Shown: positions 53,956 through 64,000 of the stretch, piece by piece
How the letters are laid out: each line of letters opens with the position of its first letter
Position numbering within the stretch: position 1 is the first letter of the stretch
From: an uncultured Ectothiorhodospiraceae bacterium
GTDB taxonomy: Bacteria > Pseudomonadota > Gammaproteobacteria > Nevskiales > Oceanococcaceae
Length of the DNA: 64,000 nucleotides
Reading direction: 5' to 3'
Assembly: GCA_937141935.1 (NCBI GenBank)
Contig: CAKZQS010000033.1
Span: forward strand, 1 to 64,000
Made by a program: the position numbers and the translations under genes
The notes under the pieces: model-generated
What the model was told of the DNA's origin: nothing
Seen by the model: only the letters and a program-made list of their open reading frames with translations
Database searches by the model: none

Positions 53956-56271
53956 ATGACATCGCACAAGGTGCGGCGGGGGAATGCGCTGCGGCTGGTC
54001 ACGTGGGCCTGTACGGCCCTGATGAGCACGGCGGTGCTGGCGCTGGACGCCTTCCGCATCGAGGACATCCGTGCCGAGGGCCTGGTGCGGCTGGACGAGT
54101 CGACGATTTATTCCTATCTGCCGCTGACGCCGGGCGATGAGCTGAATGCCGCCACCTCGCGCCAGGCGATCCGGGCGCTGTACCGCACCGGGCTCTTCGA
54201 CAACGTCGTGCTGCGCCGCGACGGCGGCACGCTGATTGTCGAGGTCGAGGAGCGGCCGCTGATCGCCAGCTTCGCGATCGAGGGCAACGAGAAGGTCAGC
54301 GGCGACGAATTCGACGAGGCGCTGCGCCAGGCTGGCCTGGTCGAGGGCGAGGTCTTCCGCCCGCTGCTGCTGGACCAGGTCGAGCAGGAAGTGCGCAACC
54401 AGTACTTCGCCAATGGCTATTACTCGGTGGCGGTCGAGTCTTCGGTGACCGTCGAGCCCAATAACCGGGTGACGCTGAAGATCGAGGTCGAGGAGGGGCG
54501 CCAGGCGCGCATCCGCGACATCAACATCGTCGGCAACGAGGCCTTCGACGACGCCACGCTGCTCGACGCCTTCGAAATGCAGGCTTCGAAGGCCTATCGC
54601 TTCTTCCAGTCCTCGGACAAGTATTCCAAGCAGAAGCTGCTGGGCGACCTGGAGGGGCTGAACTCCTATTACAAGGATCGCGGCTACCTGCGCGCCGACA
54701 TCGAATCGGTGCAGGTCGCGCTGACCCCCGACCGCCAGGACATCTACGTCACGATCAATGTCGACGAGGGTGAGGTCTACCGGGTGTCCGAAGTGCGCTT
54801 CGCCGGCGATCTGGTGGTCGAAGAGGCCTCGCTGCGACGCCTGGCGCCGATCAGCGAAGGCGAGGTCTTCTCGCTGAAAAAGGCCACCGAGGCCGCCGAG
54901 CGCATGACGGCGACCTACAGCAATATCGGCTATGCCTTTGCCGAGGTCGAGCCGCTGCCGGAGCCGGTCGAGGGCAGCGACGACGAGGTGATCCTGAACT
55001 TCATCGTCAACCCCGGCCCGCGCACCTATGTGCGCCGTATCACCTTCTCCGGCCACCTGCGCACCAACGACGAAACGCTGCGCCGCGAGATGCGCCAGTT
55101 CGAGGGTTCGGTCTATTCGCAGGCGCTGGTCGAGCGCTCGCGCACCCGCCTGGCGCGGCTGCCCTTCATCCAGCAGGCCGAGGTCTCGACCGAGCCGGTC
55201 CCGGGCAGCGATGACCTCGTGGACGTCAGCTTCAACGTCGAGGAGCGCGCGCCGGGCAGCGTGCAGTTCGGCGTGGGTTACTCGGGCTCGCAGGGCTTTT
55301 TGATCAACGGCAGCCTGACCCACACCAACTTCCTGGGCACCGGCAACCGCCTGGCCCTGCAGCTGGAGAACAATCAGATCTCCGACACGGTCAGCGTCAG
55401 CTGGACGGATCCCTACGCCACGCCGGACGGCATCAGCCGCACCATCGCCGCCTCCTACCGCAAGTCCGAGGGCGTGATCCGCTTCTCCTCGGGCTTTGAC
55501 TCGAACACGCTGGCCGGCTCGCTGACCTATGGCCTGCCGATCTCCGAGTACAGCAGCCTGCGGGCAGGCCTGGGCATCGAGGAGATCGCCATCACCACCT
55601 TCGCCACGACGACGGCGGACGAGGTGCTGGACTTCGTGGCCCAGAACGGCAGCCGCTTCACCACCGTCGAGGCGCGCACCGGCTTCTCGCGCGACACCCG
55701 CAACCGCACCTTCTTCGCCACCCGCGGCGCGCTGCACCGCTTGAACCTGGACTTCGTGGTGCCGGGCAGCGACATCGAGTACTACAAGGCCGCCTATACC
55801 TGGCAGCAGTACACGCCGATCTTCGGCCCGGTCTTCGCCGAGCTGAACACCTCGATCGGCCTGGTCGAGGGCTATGGCGACACCGATGTGGTGCCGCCCT
55901 ATGAGAACTTCTTTGTCGGCGGCACCGGTTCGGTGCGCGGCTTCCGCGCGGGGTCGCTGGGCCCGCGCGACTCCAACGGTTTCGCCTTCGGGGGCACGCT
56001 GCGCACGGCGCTGCAGGCCAACCTGATCCTGCCGACGCCGCTGGAGTCCGACAACAAGACGACCCGGCTGGCGTTGTTCTACGACGTTGGCCAGGTCTTC
56101 GCCCAGCCGCGCGACTTCGACACGGGCGAGCTGCGCTCCTCGGTCGGCGTCGCCTTCGAGTGGTTCACGCCCTTCCTGGGCCTGCTGGAGCTGTCCTATG
56201 CACAGCCTCTGGACAGCCAGCCCAATGATCGCGAGGACCGCTTCCAGATCAACTTCGGTACCGGATTTTAG
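53956..56271 (+). CDS. bamA: Outer-membrane protein assembly factor BamA
   Basis: Core of the BAM complex that inserts beta-barrels. The 771-residue protein has a signal peptide (ending near VLA), five POTRA domains (about 30-430) and a C-terminal barrel ending in Phe. The barrel carries GGTGSVRGFRAGSLGPR, the conserved VRGF motif of lid loop L6. The start is ATG at 53956; a GTG directly before it is also in frame. It follows rseP by 48 bp. The five POTRA repeats are consistent with the gammaproteobacterial form. Confidence 0.97.
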   Translation: MTSHKVRRGNALRLVTWACTALMSTAVLALDAFRIEDIRAEGLVRLDESTIYSYLPLTPGDELNAATSRQAIRALYRTGLFDNVVLRRDGGTLIVEVEERPLIASFAIEGNEKVSGDEFDEALRQAGLVEGEVFRPLLLDQVEQEVRNQYFANGYYSVAVESSVTVEPNNRVTLKIEVEEGRQARIRDINIVGNEAFDDATLLDAFEMQASKAYRFFQSSDKYSKQKLLGDLEGLNSYYKDRGYLRADIESVQVALTPDRQDIYVTINVDEGEVYRVSEVRFAGDLVVEEASLRRLAPISEGEVFSLKKATEAAERMTATYSNIGYAFAEVEPLPEPVEGSDDEVILNFIVNPGPRTYVRRITFSGHLRTNDETLRREMRQFEGSVYSQALVERSRTRLARLPFIQQAEVSTEPVPGSDDLVDVSFNVEERAPGSVQFGVGYSGSQGFLINGSLTHTNFLGTGNRLALQLENNQISDTVSVSWTDPYATPDGISRTIAASYRKSEGVIRFSSGFDSNTLAGSLTYGLPISEYSSLRAGLGIEEIAITTFATTTADEVLDFVAQNGSRFTTVEARTGFSRDTRNRTFFATRGALHRLNLDFVVPGSDIEYYKAAYTWQQYTPIFGPVFAELNTSIGLVEGYGDTDVVPPYENFFVGGTGSVRGFRAGSLGPRDSNGFAFGGTLRTALQANLILPTPLESDNKTTRLALFYDVGQVFAQPRDFDTGELRSSVGVAFEWFTPFLGLLELSYAQPLDSQPNDREDRFQINFGTGF

Positions 56272-56282
56272 AGACTGACCTG

Positions 56283-56786
56283 ATGAGCGAGACGATGCGC
56301 AAACTGATTCTGACCCTGATGCTGTCGCTGATGACGACGCTGGCCCTGGCGCAGTCCCGGGTGGCCGTGATCAGCTCGCAACGCCTGCTGACCGAGTCGC
56401 CGCAATACGCCGAGGCCGGCGAGGCGATGAAGAAGGAGTTCCAGTCGCGCGCCGACGCGCTGGAGAAGGAGGCCCGGGCGCTGGCCGAGGACATGGCCAA
56501 GTTCAAGAAGGACGCCGAGATCATGTCCGGCACCGAGCGTGCCGCGCGTGAGAAGGAGCTGAACACCCGCCGGATCGACATCTCCTACTCCGAGCGCAAG
56601 CTCAAGGAAGACGTCGCCATCCGCGAGCGCGAGCTGACCCAGCGGCTGATGCAGCAGTTCCAGGAGGTCATCGAGGCCGTGGCCCTCGAGGGCCAGTACG
56701 ACATGGTGCTGCAGGACCCGGTCTACGCCCGCGAGAAGGCCGACATCACCGACACGGTGCTCGAGCGCCTGCGCCGCAAGCGCTAA
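56283..56786 (+). CDS. skp: Periplasmic chaperone Skp (OmpH)
   Basis: Holds unfolded outer-membrane proteins in the periplasm. The 167-residue product has a signal peptide and a long helical arm region with charged coiled coil (EFQSRADALEKEARALAED), typical of Skp. A second ATG four codons later (56295), with GAGCGAG before it, could be the true start. It lies between bamA and lpxD, as usual. Confidence 0.95.
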   Translation: MSETMRKLILTLMLSLMTTLALAQSRVAVISSQRLLTESPQYAEAGEAMKKEFQSRADALEKEARALAEDMAKFKKDAEIMSGTERAAREKELNTRRIDISYSERKLKEDVAIRERELTQRLMQQFQEVIEAVALEGQYDMVLQDPVYAREKADITDTVLERLRRKR

Positions 56787-56792
56787 GCCACG

Positions 56793-57803
56793 ATGCAACT
56801 GGGCGCCTTGCTTGAGGCCGTCGGCGCCGCGCCGCAGGGCGCGGTGCCCGCGGTCGACATCGCGGGCGTCTGCGCGCTGGCGCCCGGCCAGCCCGGCGCG
56901 CTGGCCTGGTGCGGCAGTGCCGACTACCTGGAGCAGGCGCGGGCCAGCGCGGCCGGTGCGGTGCTGCTGGCGCCGGGGCTGGACCCGGCCGGCGTGCCCG
57001 GCGCCGTCGCCGTCGAGGCGCCGCAGGCGGTGTTTGCCGCCATCGCGGCACGCTTCGCGCCGGATGACCGCCCGCCACCGGGGGTACACCCCAGCGCCGT
57101 GATCGACCCCAGCGCCGAACTGGGCGCGGATGTGCGCATTGGGCCTGGCGTGGTGGTCGGCGCCGCCGCGCAGGTCGGCGAGGGCAGCAGCCTGGACGCC
57201 GGCTGCGTCATCGGCGCCGACGTGCGCCTGGGCGCGCAGGCCCGGGTCGGTGCGCGCGTCGTCATCGCGCCGCGCTGCCAGATCGGCGCCCGCGTGCTGA
57301 TCCTGCCCGGCGCCATCATCGGCAGCCGCGGCTTTGGCAATCATCACGACGGGCAGATGTGGCGCGAGATCCCGCAGCTGGGCAGCGTGCGCATCGGCGA
57401 CGACGTCGAGATCGGCGCCAATACCACCATCGATTGCGGCGCGCTGGGCGATACGGTGATCGGCGACAACGTGCGCATCGACAACCAGTGCCAGATCGCC
57501 CACAACGTGCACATCGGCGCGCAAACCGCGTTGGCGGCGCAGGTGGGCATCGCCGGGTCCACGCACATTGGCGCCGGCTGCATGGTCGGCGGCCAGGCCG
57601 GCATTTCCGGGCATTTGCGCATCGCCGACCGTGTCATACTCAACGGCGGTTCGGTGGTCTACCAGTCGATCGCCGAAGCGGGCCAGTACGGCAGCGGCAG
57701 CCCGCTGCTGCCCGCACCGGCTTTCCGTCGGCTCATCGTGCTGCTGCGGCGGCTGGAGCCCCGTCTGAAGACCCTGGAGAAAGCTCTGCGCCGTGGACAC
57801 TGA
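56793..57803 (+). CDS. lpxD: UDP-3-O-(3-hydroxyacyl)glucosamine N-acyltransferase LpxD
   Basis: Third step of lipid A synthesis. The 336-residue protein has an N-terminal uridine-binding domain and a left-handed beta-helix of hexapeptide repeats (for example [18 protein letters not shown]). The NHHDGQMW-type loop and His in [10 protein letters not shown] are the acyl-pocket and catalytic regions. Its stop overlaps fabZ by 11 nt. Confidence 0.97.
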   Translation: MQLGALLEAVGAAPQGAVPAVDIAGVCALAPGQPGALAWCGSADYLEQARASAAGAVLLAPGLDPAGVPGAVAVEAPQAVFAAIAARFAPDDRPPPGVHPSAVIDPSAELGADVRIGPGVVVGAAAQVGEGSSLDAGCVIGADVRLGAQARVGARVVIAPRCQIGARVLILPGAIIGSRGFGNHHDGQMWREIPQLGSVRIGDDVEIGANTTIDCGALGDTVIGDNVRIDNQCQIAHNVHIGAQTALAAQVGIAGSTHIGAGCMVGGQAGISGHLRIADRVILNGGSVVYQSIAEAGQYGSGSPLLPAPAFRRLIVLLRRLEPRLKTLEKALRRGH

Positions 57804-58260
57804 GGTTGCCGTCGATCTGGATGCCATCGCGCGCCTGCTGCCGCACCGCTATCCCTTTTTGCTGATCGATCGTGTGCTCGAATGCCGCGTGGGTGAGCGC
57901 GTGGTGGCCCTGAAGAATGTCTCGGTCAACGAGCCCTTCTTCCCGGGCCACTTCCCGGGCCGGCCGGTCATGCCGGGCGTGCTGATCCTCGAAGCCATGG
58001 CGCAGGCGGCCGGCCTACTGGCCTCGGTCACCAACGAGACCGGCCCCGAGCAGGGCACGATCATGGTCTTTGCCGGCATCGACAACGCGCGCTTTCGCCG
58101 CCAGGTGGTCCCCGGCGACCAGCTGCGGCTGACTTCCACGCTGGTCAAGCGCAAGCGCGACATCTGGAAGTTTGACGCCACGGCCGAGGTCGAGGGCCAG
58201 CTGGTCTGCAATGCGCAGATGATGTGCGCCTCGCAGCAGATCGAGGCCATGCGCAAGTGA
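57793..58260 (+). CDS. fabZ: 3-hydroxyacyl-ACP dehydratase FabZ
   Basis: Dehydrates 3-hydroxyacyl-ACP in fatty-acid elongation. The 155-residue hotdog protein has [24 protein letters not shown] and catalytic His53 with Glu67. The GTG start lies inside lpxD, and its stop overlaps the lpxA GTG (GTGA). Confidence 0.97.
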   Translation: MDTEVAVDLDAIARLLPHRYPFLLIDRVLECRVGERVVALKNVSVNEPFFPGHFPGRPVMPGVLILEAMAQAAGLLASVTNETGPEQGTIMVFAGIDNARFRRQVVPGDQLRLTSTLVKRKRDIWKFDATAEVEGQLVCNAQMMCASQQIEAMRK

Positions 58261-59048
58261 GCGAGAACCGAATCCACCCGCAGGCCTATGTGGACCCGGC
58301 CGCCGAACTGGGCGGCGACGTCGAGGTCGGCCCCTTCTGCCATGTCGGCGCCGGCGTCGAGGTCGGCAGCGGCACGCGCCTGGTCAGCAATGTGGTGCTG
58401 CGCGGCCCCTGTCGTGTGGGCCGCAACAACACGATTCACCCCTTCGCCTCGCTCGGTGGGGACCCCCAGGACCTGACCTGGAAGGGCGAAGACGTGCGGC
58501 TGGAGATCGGTGATGACAACACCATCTTCGAGTTCGTCACCTTCAACCGCGGCACGCCCAAGGAGCACAGCCTGACCCGGGTCGGCAGCCGCAACTTCAT
58601 CATGGCCTACGTGCACATCGCGCATGACTGCGATGTGGGCAACGACACCGTGCTGGCCAACAACACCACGCTGGCCGGCCATGTGCGCATCGACGACCAT
58701 GCGATCTGCGGCGGCTTTACCGCCGTGCACCAGTTCTGCCGGATCGGCTCCTATGCCTACCTGGGCCACGGCGGCGCCGTGGTGCGCGATGTGCCGCCCT
58801 ATGTGATGGTCTCGGACTACCCGCAGCGGCCGCGCGGCATCAACAAGGTGGGCCTGGAGCGCAAGGGCTTCAGCAGCGAGCGCATCCGCCGCATCCGCGA
58901 GGCCTTCCGCGTGCTCTATCGCCAGGACCTGCCGCTGGAGGAGGCGCTGGAGCGCCTGCGGGTGATGCAGTCCGAGGGCGACGCCGAGCACGACATCGGC
59001 CGCCTGGTCGACTTTTTGGGCGACTCCAAACGCTCGATCCTGCGCTAG
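58257..59048 (+). CDS. lpxA: UDP-N-acetylglucosamine acyltransferase LpxA
   Basis: First step of lipid A synthesis. The 263-residue protein (E. coli 262) is a left-handed beta-helix of hexapeptide repeats, with catalytic His in YVHIAHDC and a C-terminal helical bundle. I set the start at GTG 58257, giving VSENRIHP, because it overlaps fabZ by GTGA and matches the family length; an ATG 11 codons earlier lies inside fabZ. Confidence 0.96.
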   Translation: MSENRIHPQAYVDPAAELGGDVEVGPFCHVGAGVEVGSGTRLVSNVVLRGPCRVGRNNTIHPFASLGGDPQDLTWKGEDVRLEIGDDNTIFEFVTFNRGTPKEHSLTRVGSRNFIMAYVHIAHDCDVGNDTVLANNTTLAGHVRIDDHAICGGFTAVHQFCRIGSYAYLGHGGAVVRDVPPYVMVSDYPQRPRGINKVGLERKGFSSERIRRIREAFRVLYRQDLPLEEALERLRVMQSEGDAEHDIGRLVDFLGDSKRSILR

Positions 59049-59052
59049 GCCG

Positions 59053-60261
59053 ATGGGCGGGGCAGGGCAGGCATCGACGGGCACCCACGGCGGCCCGGGG
59101 CGCGGGCCTACACGGCCGCGGCGGCTGGCCATCGTGGCCGGCGAGTCCTCTGGCGACCAGCTCGCCGCTGGCCTCGTCCGGGCGCTGCGCGCGCGGCTGC
59201 CGGGCCTGGAGGTCGAGGCCGTGGCCGGGCCGGCGCTGCAGGCCGAAGGTTGCGAGGTCCTGGCCGAATCCGAAGAACTGGCGGTGATGGGCCTGGCCGA
59301 AGTGCTGCCCGAGCTGCGCCGGCTGTGGCAGCTGCGCGGGCGCCTGCTGGCGCATTGGCGTGCGCGGCCGCCCGATGTCTTCATCGGCGTCGATGCGCCC
59401 GATTTCAACCTCGGGCTGGCCCGGCGCCTGCGCGCCGAGGGCGTGCCCACGGCGCACTATGTCAGCCCCACGGTCTGGGCCTGGCGGCCGGGCCGGGTGC
59501 ACAAGATCGCCCGCTGCGTCGACACGCTGCTCTGCCTGTACCCCTTCGAGCCCGAGTGCTACGCCGGCCTGCCGCTGCGGGCCGTGTACGTGGGCCACCC
59601 CTTCGCCGCGGCCATGGCGCAGCAGCCCACGCCGGCGCAGGCACGGGCCGCGCTCGGGCTGGACGGCACTGGGCCCTATGTGGCGCTTGTGCCCGGCAGC
59701 CGTGCCGGCGAGGTCGCCCGCGTCGCGCCGCTGCTGCTGGCCGCCGCGCAGCGCCTGCATGCCGCCGACCCGCGACGGCGGATTGTGCTGTCGGCCGCCG
59801 ACGCGCGCCGGCGCACGCAGCTCGAGGCGCTGCTGATGGCGCAAGCGCCGCAGCTGCCGGTGCAGATCGTCCAGGGGCAGATGCGCACCGTGCTGCGCGC
59901 CGCCGACGTCGCGCTGGTGACCTCGGGCACGGCGACGCTGGAAACGCTGCTCGCCGGCACGCCCATGGGGGTGACCTATCGCGCCGGTGCCTTCACCAAC
60001 TGGCTGCTGCGGGACGTCGGGATGCTGCATAGCCGGCATGTGTCGCTGCCCAACATCCTGGCCGGCCGGGCCCTGGTTCCGGAGTTTTTGCAGGAGCAGG
60101 CCGAGCCGGCCGCGCTGGCGCGGGCCGCCACCTTGCTGCTGGACAACCCCGGCGCGCGGGCAGCCCAGCGCGAGGCCTTCGCGAGGATCGCCGCGACGCT
60201 GCACCAGGACACCGACGCGCAGGCGGCGCAGGCGGTGCTGGACCTATGCGCGCCGGCGTAG
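59053..60261 (+). CDS. lpxB: Lipid-A-disaccharide synthase LpxB
   Basis: Glycosyltransferase that joins two lipid A precursors. The 402-residue GT-B protein has AGESSGDQL near the N-terminus, [11 protein letters not shown] and [10 protein letters not shown]. About 20 extra residues rich in Gly/Thr precede the first strand; no better start is present, so the N-terminus is uncertain. It overlaps rnhB by 16 nt. Confidence 0.95.
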   Translation: MGGAGQASTGTHGGPGRGPTRPRRLAIVAGESSGDQLAAGLVRALRARLPGLEVEAVAGPALQAEGCEVLAESEELAVMGLAEVLPELRRLWQLRGRLLAHWRARPPDVFIGVDAPDFNLGLARRLRAEGVPTAHYVSPTVWAWRPGRVHKIARCVDTLLCLYPFEPECYAGLPLRAVYVGHPFAAAMAQQPTPAQARAALGLDGTGPYVALVPGSRAGEVARVAPLLLAAAQRLHAADPRRRIVLSAADARRRTQLEALLMAQAPQLPVQIVQGQMRTVLRAADVALVTSGTATLETLLAGTPMGVTYRAGAFTNWLLRDVGMLHSRHVSLPNILAGRALVPEFLQEQAEPAALARAATLLLDNPGARAAQREAFARIAATLHQDTDAQAAQAVLDLCAPA

Positions 60262-60799
60262 ACGAGGCGGGTCGCGGCCCTCTGGCCGGCCCCGTCGTGG
60301 CCGCCGCGGTGGTGCTGGATGCGCCGATCCCCGGCCTGGATGACTCCAAGCGGCTCAGCCCGGCGCGGCGCGAGGCGCTGGCGGCGCAGATCCAGCAGCA
60401 GGCCCGCGCCTGCGCGCTGGGGCTGGCGGCGCCGGCCGAGATCGACGCCCTGAATATCCACCACGCCACGCTGCTGGCGATGTCCCGGGCGCTCGAAGGC
60501 CTGGGGCTGGAGCCCAGCGAGGTGCTGGTGGACGGCCGCTTCACGCCGACGCTGCGCGTGCCGGCGCGGGCCATCGTGGGCGGCGATGGCTGCATCGCCG
60601 AGATTTCTGCCGCCTCGATCCTGGCCAAGACGGCCCGCGACGCGATGTTGTGCGAGCTGGACGCACGTTACCCGGCCTATGGCTTTGCCCGGCACAAGGG
60701 CTATCCCACGCCGCAGCACCTGCAGGCCTTGGCCGAGCACGGGCCTTGCCCGGAGCACCGGCGCAGCTTCGCGCCGGTGGCGCAGCGGGTGCTGGCGCT

Positions 60800-60803
<4 letters not shown>
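60246..60803 (+). CDS. rnhB: Ribonuclease HII
   Basis: Removes ribonucleotides from DNA-RNA hybrids. The 185-residue enzyme begins [17 protein letters not shown] with the Asp-Glu catalytic motif. The later catalytic Asp residues lie in VDGR and in [11 protein letters not shown]. It overlaps lpxB and, by ATGA, dnaE. Confidence 0.96.

Positions 60804-64000
<3,197 letters not shown>

Noticed and set aside
52420-55737. 1105-codon minus-strand ORF opposite rseP and bamA
   Set aside because: Antisense to two unmistakable genes; its composition (Arg/His/Gln/Leu) is a mirror of their codon use.

Overview
This window is a high-G+C chromosomal segment, almost certainly from a gammaproteobacterium. The clearest evidence is the right-hand third, which carries the classical order rpsB-tsf-pyrH-frr-uppS-cdsA-dxr-rseP-bamA-skp-lpxD-fabZ-lpxA-lpxB-rnhB-dnaE. 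It is supported by an Azotobacter-type 7Fe ferredoxin (FdxA), an E. coli-type FadH, a GacA/UvrY-type regulator, the yfjD-ypjD-ffh neighbourhood and a secreted lipase with its own foldase. The order within the class cannot be fixed from this sequence; an aerobic, lipid-using, Gram-negative lineage is an inference.

Layout. 1-3.4 kb (minus strand): a CHASE2 transmembrane Ser/Thr kinase followed by an FHA-domain gene. The last ~60 codons of the FHA gene read as the C-terminal end of BioF, and a further ORF starts at its stop codon. 3.4-9.3 kb: radA, a CorB/YfjD CBS protein, a YpjD (CcsA-like) membrane protein and ffh. The two gaps here (4801-5207 and 6471-6971) are the only long non-coding stretches of the window, and both are full of repeats and hairpins. 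9.3-12 kb: a DUF4442 hotdog protein and fadH. 12.1-14.3 kb: secreted lipase and lipase foldase. 14.5-20.9 kb: GacA-like regulator, uvrA, a YajR-like MFS transporter, ssb and a double GST_N protein. 20.9-27.9 kb: a long minus-strand run of closely spaced genes (Nudix, fdxA, AlkK-like acyl-CoA ligase, acetyltransferase, voltage-sensor-only membrane protein, a DUF4331 protein split over two genes, TPR protein). 28-36 kb: small outer-membrane barrel, SLC13 permease, LysE exporter, and two different subtilisin-like proteases facing each other. 36-41 kb: ABC-2 exporter pair, an unrecognised helical protein, a CorA-family channel and an alpha/beta hydrolase. 41-46.5 kb (minus strand): map-glnD-dapD-dapE. 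46.5-64 kb (plus strand): the translation, isoprenoid, envelope and replication cluster, ending inside dnaE.

How the genes fit together. FadH and the AlkK-like ligase serve fatty-acid activation and degradation, and the secreted lipase/foldase pair could feed them. The right-hand cluster couples ribosome function (S2, EF-Ts, RRF) to undecaprenyl phosphate, phospholipid, isoprenoid and lipid A synthesis and to outer-membrane assembly. Its genes mostly overlap by 1-16 nt. The map-glnD-dapD-dapE group is divergent from it and handles Met removal, nitrogen signalling and lysine/diaminopimelate synthesis.

Most notable: (1) an in-frame FHA::BioF-tail chimera at the left edge, either a real recombination or a misjoined assembly; (2) REP/REPIN-like repeats with covarying hairpins between yfjD and ypjD; (3) a tandem, decayed duplication of the radA 3' end; (4) a voltage-sensor domain without a pore; (5) a DUF4331 protein split into a secreted half and a lipoprotein half. 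I saw no CRISPR array, tRNA, rRNA, integrase or transposase. Promoters are mostly not assignable by eye. I did not see one convincing novel multigene defence or biosynthetic system.
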